A model generated the notes under the pieces. The model did not search any database. It saw only the letters and a program-made list of their open reading frames with translations, and was not told where the DNA came from. A DNA stretch of 64,000 bases from Desulfobacteraceae bacterium. GTDB lineage: Bacteria; Desulfobacterota; Desulfobacteria; Desulfobacterales; SKZT01. Below, piece after piece: positions 1-8,980 of the stretch. Every line of letters begins with the position of its first letter. Within the stretch, counting starts at the first letter, position 1. The translations under genes were made by a program, and so were the position numbers. The stretch lies in NCBI GenBank assembly GCA_011389745.1, contig JAABTQ010000012.1:1-64000 (forward strand), read 5' to 3'.

Positions 1-486
1 GGTCAGGACAGCGACCATGCTGCTTTTGTCGAGCGGAGCATTGGGGAGCTGAAGGCCCGAATGGACAAAGGCGGCCCCCCTGCGGCGGCGGTGCGCGCTC
101 TGATTTATGTGTGTCTGCCGGAGAACGCAGCCGACGAGCGGGGTTTCGAAATGCTCCGCCGCATCAGGGAGGAGCAAGGCGGGGAAGGGACCCTGGCTGA
201 ATTCAAGCAGTTCGTGCGGGAACAGTTTTCAACGCTACGGTTGAACGAAAAACGGGCCCTTGAGACGTTGCCCGCACTGCTCGAGGGACATGAAACAGAC
301 GGGCCCAAGCTGTTCGACTATGTCCGCAGGGTCGCCACGGCCGGAGGACCGCTGAGCGAGGAAGGGCAAAGGCGTCTGGCAAAAATGGAACGGATATTTA
401 AGGGCAAGCCACCTGCCGGACGCGGCCGGCGAGGCGCTAAAGTGACTTCCGCGCAGGAGGGGGTGCAGCATGAGGATCGACAATAA
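1..486 (+). CDS. C-terminal part of a DUF3141-like protein (5' end outside window)
   Basis: The frame is open from base 1 with no stop upstream, so this is the last ~161 codons of a longer gene; the first internal ATG is at 61. The visible part is alpha-helical and charged, with a TerB-like arrangement near LIYVCLPENA and FKQFVREQF, which I recall as typical of the tail of DUF3141 proteins (large alpha/beta-hydrolase-like, PHA-synthase-related). The next reading frame begins like a MaoC/phosphotransacetylase, the usual neighbour of DUF3141 genes, which supports the call. DNA here is markedly more GC-rich than the rest of the window. Function is unknown; family assignment is by memory of sequence and context. 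Confidence 0.5.
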   Translation, partial: GQDSDHAAFVERSIGELKARMDKGGPPAAAVRALIYVCLPENAADERGFEMLRRIREEQGGEGTLAEFKQFVREQFSTLRLNEKRALETLPALLEGHETDGPKLFDYVRRVATAGGPLSEEGQRRLAKMERIFKGKPPAGRGRRGAKVTSAQEGVQHEDRQ

Positions 487-568
487 GACCTTCGACGAAA
501 CCCGGGTAGGGGATTCCGCCCAAATGCAGTGCACGTTGACCAAAGAGGAATCCTTGAATCGAAATTAA
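470..568 (+). pseudogene. N-terminal remnant of a MaoC-type enoyl-CoA hydratase/phosphate acetyltransferase
   Basis: An ATG at 470, 17 bases inside the end of the previous gene and behind a GCAGGAGGGGG ribosome site, opens a 32-codon frame beginning MRIDNKTFDETRVGDSAQ and continuing to TLTKEE. This matches the start of bifunctional MaoC/phosphate acetyl-butyryl transferases (consensus roughly FDEI.VGD...TLTKEDIELFA), which follow DUF3141 genes in intact operons. After TLTKEE the reading is SLNRN and stop, and no further homology is seen before the GGDEF gene at 584. I read this as the leftover 5' end of a deleted gene, with the junction near 548-570. A contig misjoin is the main alternative. 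Confidence 0.6.
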
Positions 569-583
569 AGGGGACAAGGCGAA

Positions 584-2035
584 ATGAAGATAAACGATCA
601 AAAGATAGAGAACGGCCTGATCTTTGAGCTTCAGCACCAGAACGAATTTCTTATAAAACAGCTCGCCGGCTCTGAAGCCGCAAGAGAGCGCCTCGAGGAG
701 GCCGGAAAAGAAATACAGGAAAAGGAGCGGGCGCTTAGAGCAAGCGAGGAAAAATACAGGCGCATCGTGGAGACCACCGGAGAGGGATTCATATTTTTCG
801 ACGAGAATATTAAAATAACACATGTAAACTCGGCATATTGCGCGATGGTTGGCTACTCTCGCGAAGAAATCATAGGAAGAGATGTCCGTGAACTGACCAC
901 CGACGACTACATAGCATTACTTCTGAAAGACCGCGAGTATCTGCTGGGAAAGGATTACAGGAAATTCGAGGGAACGCTCGTAGCCCGAGATGGCCGAAAG
1001 GTGGCGATCCTCGTTCATGGCAGCACCCTTCGGGATGGCCGGGGGGAGTTCCTCGGCCACATGGCCTTCGTCACCGATCTTACAGAGATCAAGCTGTTGC
1101 AGACTCAGCTTGCCGATTCCGAAAGGCGCTACAGGGGAATGTTTGAAAACGCGGTTCAAGGAATGTTCATGGCTACTCTTTCAGGGGATATTCTCAGTGT
1201 GAATCCGGCTTACGTGCGCATGCTCGGGTATGATTTTCTGGAGGAGTTGATGGCATCGGGCAAAACGGCCGCTGATTTCTTCGAAGATCCCAATGATCTG
1301 AAACGCATGATAGAAGAGCTCAAAGAAAAAGGATCAGTAGTCAACCATGAATTGCCGGTCACGCGCCGTGACGGCTCTCCTTTGTGGGTCTTGGCCAATA
1401 TACACCTTATTCCGGAACAAGACGAGGGTGGACAGACGGTAATCGAGGGTATAGTGGTGGATAACACGGCCAGGAGGCTTGCAGAAGACGAACTTCGCCG
1501 AAGCCGGGAGATGTTCAGGCACATGGCCGTTCACGACAGCCTGACCGGCCTGTACAATACGCGCCATCTCTACAATGCTTTGGACGACCTCATTTTAGAG
1601 AGCCGGGCAGGAGCCTCGCCTTTTTCAATTATCTTTATGGATATGGATAACTTCAAACGCATTGTAGACACTTATGGTCACTTAAATGGAAGCCAGGCGC
1701 TGAAGGAGGTGGCCGAAACCATTCGGGAGTGCATCACCGATCCCCAGTTCGGTGTCGCATATGGGGGGGACGAATTCGTGGTTGTTCTTCCGGGGCTTGA
1801 CAGAGCAGCAGCGTTGAAGAAAGCCGGCCAGATCCGCTCCCGTATGAAAGAGACGGTTTACCTTTCAAGCGCCGGGCATGCCGTCAGGATGAGTGCAAGT
1901 CTCGGGCTTGCGACTTTTCCAGATGACGCTTCTGATCTGACGAGCCTTCTTGCATTGGCCGATAAAGCCATGTTTCGAATCAAGGAAGTGGGCAAGGATG
2001 CTATCGGCTTAACAGGAAATAGCAGAGGAGCGTGA
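584..2035 (+). CDS. PAS-PAS-GGDEF diguanylate cyclase
   Basis: Cytoplasmic 483-residue signalling protein predicted to make cyclic di-GMP from two GTP. An N-terminal coiled coil (about 10-55) is followed by PAS 1 (about 56-165, starting YRRIVETTGEGF), PAS 2 (about 180-300, starting ENAVQGMF) and a GGDEF domain (about 310-475). The active-site loop YGGDEF is intact at residues 393-398, so catalysis is plausible. No RxxD inhibitory site lies five residues before it, which suggests no classical product inhibition. There is no transmembrane segment, so the signal is probably intracellular. Both PAS domains are paralogous to those of the phosphatase at 3867-5480 but in reversed order. Confidence 0.9.
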   Translation: MKINDQKIENGLIFELQHQNEFLIKQLAGSEAARERLEEAGKEIQEKERALRASEEKYRRIVETTGEGFIFFDENIKITHVNSAYCAMVGYSREEIIGRDVRELTTDDYIALLLKDREYLLGKDYRKFEGTLVARDGRKVAILVHGSTLRDGRGEFLGHMAFVTDLTEIKLLQTQLADSERRYRGMFENAVQGMFMATLSGDILSVNPAYVRMLGYDFLEELMASGKTAADFFEDPNDLKRMIEELKEKGSVVNHELPVTRRDGSPLWVLANIHLIPEQDEGGQTVIEGIVVDNTARRLAEDELRRSREMFRHMAVHDSLTGLYNTRHLYNALDDLILESRAGASPFSIIFMDMDNFKRIVDTYGHLNGSQALKEVAETIRECITDPQFGVAYGGDEFVVVLPGLDRAAALKKAGQIRSRMKETVYLSSAGHAVRMSASLGLATFPDDASDLTSLLALADKAMFRIKEVGKDAIGLTGNSRGA

Positions 2036-2219
2036 GCGGTGCAGCATCTGCTGTGTATGCAAGTTCAAAAGTGCTGCCAAAAGAAAAATTTTCGGATAAG
2101 AAAAAAAAAGATAAGTTTTTGGCTTTTAATAAGTTCATCAAATTTATATTGAAAATCATAATTCCAGGGTATAGTGTCAATATTTTGGAAAAATTTGAAA
2201 ATAATCGGTGGAAACATCA

Positions 2220-3173
2220 ATGAAAAAGCACTTTGTAAATACGATAAAAGCTGGAAATGCTATTGATGAAGTATTCGTACTGGCTGAAAAATTTCTATCC
2301 CGGAAAAAAGACGGGAATAATTTTCTGAACGTGACACTATCGGACAAAACCGGCAGGATAAAGGGTGTGGTTTGGGACAATGTGGAAGACATCAGTTTAA
2401 ATGTATGTTCGGGAAAGTTTGTCAAGGTCAAGGCAAATGTTTCTGAGTACCGTGATACGCTTCAACTGGTAATCAAGAGCATGGAGGTCTGTCCCGCTGA
2501 ATCGGTGGATCCCGGGGATTTTCTTCCGGTAACCGCTTTAAATGTCGAGGACCTTTTTGATCGCTTGGTGAAAAAAACGGAGTCCCTGCAAAATGATCAT
2601 TTAAAACAATTATTTAATGCTTTTTGGAATGATAAGGACTTTGTAAGGGATTTTAAAAAAGCCCCTGCGGCAAAAAATATGCACCACGCCTATCTGGGGG
2701 GACTTTTGGTTCATACGGTATCCATGGTTTTTCTGGCGGATAAAATCGCCGAACATTATCGGGGCGGGGGAATCGATCGTGATTTGCTCATTGCCGGAAC
2801 CATTCTTCATGACATTGGAAAATTAAGGGAATTTGAATATCAATATAAAATTGATTATTCTGATGAAGGCCGATTATTGAGCCATATTGTTATTGGTCTG
2901 AAAATGATTGATGAAAAACTTGATAAACTTCAAAATTTTCCAAAAAAACTGGAGATCCTTCTCAAGCATCTGGTGGTCAGTCACCATGGTTCCAGAGAAT
3001 TCGGTTCTCCTGAGGTTCCAAAAACCATCGAAGCTTTTTTATTAAACTATGTGGATGAAATTGATTCCAAGGTCAACGGGATACGTGATTTTATTTCACA
3101 GGAAGATCCCTGTGAAAACTGGAGTTCTTATCATAAGCTGCTTGGACGTCATTTTTATATGGGAAATCAATAG
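2220..3173 (+). CDS. YhaM-like 3'-5' exoribonuclease (OB fold plus HD domain)
   Basis: 317 residues. An N-terminal OB-fold nucleic-acid-binding region (about 10-95, including DKTGRIKGVVWDN) precedes an HD metal-dependent domain. The HD ligand pattern is visible as the H of LLVHTVS, the HD pair in TILHDIGKL and the later HH in VVSHHGS. This OB-HD architecture is that of YhaM/Cbf1-type nucleases, which degrade RNA or single-stranded DNA from the 3' end. A GTG at 2208 is also in frame, but the ATG at 2220 behind GGTGGAAA gives the family-like start MKKHFV. It lies just upstream of tmk with a 36-base gap, so co-transcription is likely. Confidence 0.75.
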   Translation: MKKHFVNTIKAGNAIDEVFVLAEKFLSRKKDGNNFLNVTLSDKTGRIKGVVWDNVEDISLNVCSGKFVKVKANVSEYRDTLQLVIKSMEVCPAESVDPGDFLPVTALNVEDLFDRLVKKTESLQNDHLKQLFNAFWNDKDFVRDFKKAPAAKNMHHAYLGGLLVHTVSMVFLADKIAEHYRGGGIDRDLLIAGTILHDIGKLREFEYQYKIDYSDEGRLLSHIVIGLKMIDEKLDKLQNFPKKLEILLKHLVVSHHGSREFGSPEVPKTIEAFLLNYVDEIDSKVNGIRDFISQEDPCENWSSYHKLLGRHFYMGNQ

Positions 3174-3209
3174 GTTGTTTACATTAAACGCCTGGGACAA
3201 GTGATTCAT

Positions 3210-3845
3210 ATGTTTATTTCTATCTGCGGGGTGGAAGGTGCCGGTAAGACAACTCAACTTCGGCATATTGCCGGTTTTCTGAAAAGTACCGGGAGAAATT
3301 TTGTTATGACCCGCGAACCCGGCGGTACTGAAATCGGGATGAAAATACGTCGGATTCTCCTGGATCCGGAAAACCGCGATCTGACACCAAAAGCCGAACT
3401 TTTTTTGTATGCAGCGGATCGCATTCAGCACATTGAGCAGGTTATTTTGCCGGCTTTGAAGGAAGGAAAAATTGTGGTTACCGACCGATTCGTGGATAGC
3501 ACCACCGTGTACCAGGGGTATGCCCGCGGTATTGACCTCGAGTTGGTGGAAAAAATAAATGAGTTGGTTTTAAACGGATTAAAACCGGACCTTACCCTTT
3601 TATTGGACATATCCCCTACTTTGGGCCTTGCCAGAGTCAGAGATCAATTTCAATTGGGCGAAAGGGCTGAGTCAGAATCAAGATTCGAACGGGAAGAGCT
3701 GGTTTTTCACGAAAAAATCAGAAAGGGTTTTTTAACCCTTGCACAAAAAGAAACTAACAGGTTTCGTATAATAGATGCTGACCGTGATCCGGAAATGGTA
3801 AAACAAGATGTTATCAGTGTTTTGAAATCAGCATTAAACCTCTAG
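3210..3845 (+). CDS. tmk: thymidylate kinase
   Basis: Phosphorylates dTMP to dTDP with ATP for DNA synthesis. The 211-residue length is normal. The P-loop GVEGAGKTT lies at the N terminus, followed by the substrate-binding TREPGGT motif, the DRFVDST motif and the YQGYARG segment typical of the family; a LID-like arginine-containing segment follows near residue 150. The start could be GTG at 3201, but ATG at 3210 gives the canonical MFISICGVEG start. It is probably in one transcript with the HD nuclease gene upstream. Confidence 0.95.
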   Translation: MFISICGVEGAGKTTQLRHIAGFLKSTGRNFVMTREPGGTEIGMKIRRILLDPENRDLTPKAELFLYAADRIQHIEQVILPALKEGKIVVTDRFVDSTTVYQGYARGIDLELVEKINELVLNGLKPDLTLLLDISPTLGLARVRDQFQLGERAESESRFEREELVFHEKIRKGFLTLAQKETNRFRIIDADRDPEMVKQDVISVLKSALNL

Positions 3846-3866
3846 TGGTATAGACGGGGTAACTCC

Positions 3867-5480
3867 TCAGACAATTTTGACAATGACAAGGGTCAGGTCA
3901 TCCTCGGCCTTAAATTCGGATTGAAAATCCTGAATCTGATCAAAGACCGATTCCAGTATTGTTTTTGCATTCTTGTGTGCATTTTGTCGAAGAATTTCTT
4001 TGAATCTCTTTTTCCCGAACATCTCGAGGGACTTGTTTCGAGCCTCCCATATGCCGTCGGTGCCGATGGCGATTATTTGTCCTGATGAAAGCCCGGAATA
4101 ATGGTTTTCAACAAACTCCGTGTCTTCATCAATCCCCAAAACAACTCCGGGTCCCTGCAATTCTTCAAATAAATCGGTTTCAGGGTTATAAAGAAATGCA
4201 GGCTCATGCCCTGCTCGCACCCAGGAGATTCTGGAGTTTTCCGGATCGAATGACATGAATAACAAAGTCATGAATCTTCCGGTTTCAAAAATATCCAAGG
4301 TCAGGTGGCGATTCATTTCAGCAACAATATTTGAGGCAGTTCCCGGCTGTGATGCCCTCATGCGCAAAAAGGCTCTTGCAGTGGTCATCAATAATGCTGC
4401 GTCCACGCCATGCCCGGATATGTCGCCGACAACCACCGACAAGGGTTCTTGCATGTATTCCGGTCCAAAAAAATAGTCAAAGTAATCTCCACCGATTTCT
4501 TCGCAGGAGATACTCTTTCCGGCAACTTCCAGCCCAGGTATATCCGGGCTTTTTTGAGGAAGAAGATTTTTTTGGACTTCCCCGGCCAGTGACAGTGCTT
4601 TTTTTTGCTCACTCATATCCACCACAAATGCCACATGGCCGATGGCATTTTTTTGAGAATCTCTCAACGTATTACCGTGAATTAAAACAGGAATGTTTCT
4701 CCCGTCCTTTCGAACGACTTTGCCTTCCAACGTTCGGTAATCCTGATTGATAAAGTCATCCATGTTTGCAATGAGAAATCTCCTGAATTGATTATCGGCA
4801 ATATCAATAGGACTCTTTCCTAAAAGTTCCTCGCGGCTGTAGCCTGTCATCTTAAGGTAGGCCTTGTTGACTTCAACAATTTGAAAACCTTGATCCATGA
4901 GTAAAAAACCTTCACCTGCCGTTTCTACAATCCTTCGGTATTTTTCTTCGCTTTGGCGAAGCTTTTCTTCAGCCTTTTTACGGTTGGAAATATCAATGGC
5001 AATCCCGGCTATCAAGGGACTTCCGGAATACTTTTCTGTCATCCTGATATTGCCCAGCACCCAGAAGTCGGTGCCGTCTTTTCTTTTTAATCGGGTCTCC
5101 TTGTTAATAAAGAAACCTTTTTCGTTTAAAATCTGAATCATCACATCCCTGTCTTCAGGGTTGTAGTAGTGGTTGGCAACAAAATCAGACATTCCGATAA
5201 TCTCTTCGGGAGATTCATGACCGAGCATACGCGCAAATGCCGGATTGCAATCGATTAATTTTCCTTCGATGGAGCTGATAAAGACTCCCTGGACTGCATT
5301 TCGGAATAGTTCGCTATATTGGTCGAATCCTTTTTCAATGTATTTAAGTTGCTGTTCAATATGACAAACCAGTTCATTTATTTTTGAAGGACATTTCCGG
5401 ATTTCTTTTACTTTTTCCCGGCATTCACTTATTGCGGCTATGATTTCAGAAAACCTGAGCTTGTCGTAAATCGGTCCCAT
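3867..5480 (-). CDS. PAS-PAS-PP2C (SpoIIE/RsbU-type) serine phosphatase
   Basis: 537 residues from the ATG at 5480, chosen because AGGAGAAGC lies just upstream; a longer frame to 5576 would overlap the divergent gene. Domain order: N-terminal helical region, PAS 1 (starting FRNAVQGVF), PAS 2 (starting YRRIVETAGEGF), then a PPM/PP2C phosphatase domain with metal-binding motifs IGGDYFDYF and GDISGHG and the terminal DDLTLVIV. Such proteins dephosphorylate anti-sigma-factor antagonists in partner-switching pathways. No antagonist or anti-sigma gene is adjacent, so the partner is unknown. The PAS pair matches that of the GGDEF gene at 584 with order swapped. Confidence 0.88.
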   Translation of the reverse strand: MGPIYDKLRFSEIIAAISECREKVKEIRKCPSKINELVCHIEQQLKYIEKGFDQYSELFRNAVQGVFISSIEGKLIDCNPAFARMLGHESPEEIIGMSDFVANHYYNPEDRDVMIQILNEKGFFINKETRLKRKDGTDFWVLGNIRMTEKYSGSPLIAGIAIDISNRKKAEEKLRQSEEKYRRIVETAGEGFLLMDQGFQIVEVNKAYLKMTGYSREELLGKSPIDIADNQFRRFLIANMDDFINQDYRTLEGKVVRKDGRNIPVLIHGNTLRDSQKNAIGHVAFVVDMSEQKKALSLAGEVQKNLLPQKSPDIPGLEVAGKSISCEEIGGDYFDYFFGPEYMQEPLSVVVGDISGHGVDAALLMTTARAFLRMRASQPGTASNIVAEMNRHLTLDIFETGRFMTLLFMSFDPENSRISWVRAGHEPAFLYNPETDLFEELQGPGVVLGIDEDTEFVENHYSGLSSGQIIAIGTDGIWEARNKSLEMFGKKRFKEILRQNAHKNAKTILESVFDQIQDFQSEFKAEDDLTLVIVKIV

Positions 5481-5563
5481 GCTTCTCCTGACTTGTAAAA
5501 TTATTTTTTTTTCCGTATGATACGGTTTTTTCAAAAAATAGTACATAACAGAATGGAATTGAA

Positions 5564-7840
5564 ATGGGAAAATCAATACTGGACGCTATCGGCAACACAC
5601 CTCTTGTTGAAATCAGAAACCTAAACCCCAGTTCAAAAGTGCGTATCATGGCCAAGCTCGAATATTTCAATCCTGGCGGATCGATAAAGGACCGGGCAGC
5701 TCTTTCCATGATCGAAGCCGGAGAAAAATCAGGGGAACTGACATCTGATAAGATCGTTATTGAAGCCACCAGTGGTAATACGGGTATAGGGCTTGCCCTT
5801 GTGTGCGCTGTAAAAGGTTATCGCCTTTTGCTGGCCATGTCCGAGGCTGCCAGTATTGAAAGGCAAAAGATATTAAAGGCAAGGGGGGCGGATATTCTTC
5901 TTACACCAGGGCATCTGGGTACTGATGGAGCAATTGAAGAAGTTTACCGTCTGGTTCGTGAAAACCCGGATACCTATTTCATGACCGATCAGTACAACAA
6001 TGACGCCAACTGGATGGCCCATTACCATGGCACCGCAAAAGAAATCTGGGAAAAAACAAATGGAGAAATCTCTGTTCTTGTGGCAACGATTGGTACCAGC
6101 GGCACTGTTATGGGCATGGCACGGCGCCTTAAGGAATTTAACCCGAATATCCGAATTATCGGAGTGGAACCCTACCTGGGACATAAGCTTCAAGGGCTGA
6201 AAAATATGAAGGAGGCCTATCGTCCTGAAATATTCAACAAAAATTTGCTGGATGAAAAAGTCAATATTGATGATGAAGAGGCTTTCGAGATGACCCGTCG
6301 TCTGGCACGGGAGGAAGGCATATTTGTCGGAATGAGCAGCGGTGCGGCTATGGCAATCGCTTGTAAGGAGGCTGAGATCCTTCAGGAGGGAACTATTGTC
6401 GCAATCTTTCCCGATGGTGGAGAGCGCTACTTGAGCACGACACTTTTTAAGGTTCGAGAAAAAGTAGAATTGGTGCTTTTTAACACCTTAAGTCGCAGCA
6501 AGGAGCCATTCACACCTCTGGTTCCCGGTAAGGTATCAATGTATTCCTGCGGTCCGACAGTTCACGCCCGGATGCATCTTGCAGAATGTCGTCGTTTTGT
6601 TTTTTCGGATTTACTGGCCCGGTATTTAGAATTCAGAGGCTATGAAGTCACTCATATTATGAATATCACCGATTTAGATGATAAGACCATAAATGGCTCC
6701 GAGGCTGCAGGTATGGAATTGTCTGAATTTACCGAAGGGCATATTCAAAATTTCATGAAAGACCTGGAATTTTTAGGAATCAAGACAGCCACCCGGTATC
6801 CTAGAGCCAGCGAGCACGTGGATGACATGGTAAACCTTGCTGATAAACTCATAAAAAAGGGTTTTGCTTATGAGAAACTTCGGTCGCTTTATTTTAACAT
6901 TGCCCATTTTCCTAACTATGGCAGATTGTCCGGGGTCGATCTGAACAAAATAAGAATTGGATCAACCGTTGATCTTGATGAGTATGAGAAAGACAATCCG
7001 CGAGACTTTACGCTAATGAAGCGGGCAAAGCTTTCCGAACTCAAGCGAGGCATTTACACAAAAACCGAGTGGGGAAACGTCAGGCCCTCCTGGCACATTC
7101 AATGTGCCGCCATTGCCATGAAATATCTTGGGGAAAGTTTTGACATTCACACAGCGGGAAGAGAACTGATGTTTCCCCATCATGAAAATGAAATTGCCAT
7201 TTCTTCGGCTATTACGGGTAAGCCACTTGCTAAATACTGGATTCACAGTGATCGTGTCATGGTCGATGACAATTTGAACGTTAAAGACAGGGGCCTGTTG
7301 ACCCTTGAGCACCTTTCCAGTGAGGGATTTACAGGACGAGAAATTCGATATTGGCTTATTTCAGTCAATTATCGAAAACCGGTAATGTATTCTTTCGACA
7401 GACTCAAGGATGCACGAAATTCATTAAACCGTATCGATAGTTGCATTCAAAACCTTCTTCAAACAAAAAAAGGTAAGCCCTTTGCAGAACTGGACCAGCT
7501 TTTGTATGATATTAAAAGCGGATTTTTAAACGCCATGGATGATGATTTGAATATTTCCGCAGCCATGGCATCTGTTTTCATCAATATAAAAAAAATCAAC
7601 ATGTTAATCCAGGAGGAGCGCATTGATCCTGAGGGTGCCCAAAAAATTCTGGGTGCATTCAGAAATATCGATTCGGTGTTATGCATCTTTGACTTTCAGG
7701 ATAATTTTGCCGACCCGGAAGTGCAAAGACTCATTCGCAAAAGAGAAAAGGCCAGGGCAGAGAAAAACTGGGTGCTTTCAGACCAGCTCCGGGATGCGTT
7801 AAAAGCAAGAGGCATTACGGTTAGAGACCGGAAAGCCTGA
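5564..7840 (+). CDS. fusion of cysteine synthase with a CysRS-like domain lacking HIGH and KMSKS
   Basis: 758 residues. Residues 1 to ~300 form a complete PLP-dependent O-acetylserine sulfhydrylase: Lys42 in GGSIKDRAA, the substrate loop TSGNTG and a PLP-phosphate loop GTSGT. From ~303 the protein is collinear with a full cysteinyl-tRNA synthetase (LVLFNTLSRSKEPFTP...). Zinc/cysteine-site residues look retained: Cys329 in YSCGPTV, Cys in WHIQCAA, His and Glu in FPHHENE. The HIGH motif, however, reads HLAE (338-341) and the KMSKS loop reads LNVKD (571-575). DALR-like and C-terminal helical segments remain. I infer a cysteine maker joined to a cysteine-binding module unlikely to charge tRNA by the usual chemistry. 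No other cysS is in the window. Confidence 0.9.
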   Translation: MGKSILDAIGNTPLVEIRNLNPSSKVRIMAKLEYFNPGGSIKDRAALSMIEAGEKSGELTSDKIVIEATSGNTGIGLALVCAVKGYRLLLAMSEAASIERQKILKARGADILLTPGHLGTDGAIEEVYRLVRENPDTYFMTDQYNNDANWMAHYHGTAKEIWEKTNGEISVLVATIGTSGTVMGMARRLKEFNPNIRIIGVEPYLGHKLQGLKNMKEAYRPEIFNKNLLDEKVNIDDEEAFEMTRRLAREEGIFVGMSSGAAMAIACKEAEILQEGTIVAIFPDGGERYLSTTLFKVREKVELVLFNTLSRSKEPFTPLVPGKVSMYSCGPTVHARMHLAECRRFVFSDLLARYLEFRGYEVTHIMNITDLDDKTINGSEAAGMELSEFTEGHIQNFMKDLEFLGIKTATRYPRASEHVDDMVNLADKLIKKGFAYEKLRSLYFNIAHFPNYGRLSGVDLNKIRIGSTVDLDEYEKDNPRDFTLMKRAKLSELKRGIYTKTEWGNVRPSWHIQCAAIAMKYLGESFDIHTAGRELMFPHHENEIAISSAITGKPLAKYWIHSDRVMVDDNLNVKDRGLLTLEHLSSEGFTGREIRYWLISVNYRKPVMYSFDRLKDARNSLNRIDSCIQNLLQTKKGKPFAELDQLLYDIKSGFLNAMDDDLNISAAMASVFINIKKINMLIQEERIDPEGAQKILGAFRNIDSVLCIFDFQDNFADPEVQRLIRKREKARAEKNWVLSDQLRDALKARGITVRDRKA

Positions 7841-7872
7841 TAAAACAAATTACATTTGATAAAAGAGGTACC

Positions 7873-8895
7873 ATGAACCCGATCTATTTTCCTTTTACAT
7901 TTATTTCAGAGCCGGTTTTAAAAGAAATTAGTATATTTTTCCCACAGACCGTCATATACCAGCCAACATCCGGTAAAATCCCTGAATACATAAAAAAATC
8001 AGCTGATAAAGGGCTATTGAAAATTCATGCCACTTTTGGCGGTGACGAAACAAGGTTCGACCAACTCGTGAGAGAATATCGTGACTGGATAGAGCGCCAC
8101 AAAGGGAGTGAGACTTCATTTGTTAAAACCAGAATTTTTGACAGGGTTGATATGGAAACTATTCCCATGTACAGCGATAACTCCACCTCCCAGATCAAAT
8201 ATGACATAAAAAAAGGTCATATTGAAAACCAAACTCAAAAGCCTGATGCTGAATTTACAGCTCGCCTGTTTCTTTTAATCGCACAGGAATTCGACATTCA
8301 ACAAGACGAATTCAAAAGGGATTTGGAGCACTTTCAACTAATGGAGAATAATCTTTTTTCTGATATCCGGGGAGAAGATCAATTTTCCGGTTCCAGTATT
8401 AACGATCCCGATACAATAATCTCTGATGATTTGGGCAGACATAAAACCGGACAAAGACTTTCTGCCTGGCTGAAAATTTTTGAACAAGACCCGGTTGCTC
8501 CTGATGAATTCGGATCAGGGTTATTTATAACCTCCAGCCAGTCTGTCCTGGAGCACATTATGGAGCTTTGCCCGGAGAGCGAACTGATTTTATCCACGGG
8601 TCCGGTCCCTGTCGGTGGTCAAAATCCAAAAAAAATCAAAGAATTCCAAGAGATCCTGAAAGAAAACCTGATAAGGCTTTCCAAAAATCGATTTGAGAAA
8701 GACCTGACCCCTTTTCCTGAGCTGACCCCGGCAAACAACATTTTTTCTTGTTTGAATATATTTTGTTTCTCTCAAAAATCTCCCCGGATGCTTTTTAAAG
8801 AAACGATAAAGCAACCCGATGATTTCCCCCCCAATAAAGATGTTTTGAATTTTCAAAACATCTTTATTGGAATTGTAGAACGTGTGAGGAGTTGA
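7873..8895 (+). CDS. hypothetical protein, 340 residues, co-directional with the CysK-CysRS fusion
   Basis: I do not recognise the family. The start ATG at 7873 has a GAGGTACC ribosome site and lies 32 bases after the fusion gene, so the two probably share a transcript. The protein is soluble, with no signal peptide or membrane segment, mixed alpha/beta and rich in charged residues. It has an N-terminal hydrophobic beta segment (IYFPFTF) and an Asp-rich middle part around FDIQQDEF. No catalytic motif is apparent. Codon use resembles the neighbours, which argues for a real gene. It may be a lineage-specific conserved hypothetical. Confidence 0.75.
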   Translation: MNPIYFPFTFISEPVLKEISIFFPQTVIYQPTSGKIPEYIKKSADKGLLKIHATFGGDETRFDQLVREYRDWIERHKGSETSFVKTRIFDRVDMETIPMYSDNSTSQIKYDIKKGHIENQTQKPDAEFTARLFLLIAQEFDIQQDEFKRDLEHFQLMENNLFSDIRGEDQFSGSSINDPDTIISDDLGRHKTGQRLSAWLKIFEQDPVAPDEFGSGLFITSSQSVLEHIMELCPESELILSTGPVPVGGQNPKKIKEFQEILKENLIRLSKNRFEKDLTPFPELTPANNIFSCLNIFCFSQKSPRMLFKETIKQPDDFPPNKDVLNFQNIFIGIVERVRS

Positions 8896-8980
8896 ATAAT
8901 ATATATTATATTGTTATTATTATATATTGAAATAAAGTCATTCTGTAAGAAAGGTTTTCCAGAAAAAATTACAGAAAGGC

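Noticed and set aside
2032-2223. Open frame after the GGDEF gene
   Set aside because: Lysine-rich AT translation with no ribosome site or family match; looks like chance in AT-rich DNA.
5564-7840. Reading the fusion as an ordinary functional cysS
   Set aside because: Both class I signatures (HIGH and KMSKS) are absent, so a plain cysteine--tRNA ligase label would overstate the evidence.
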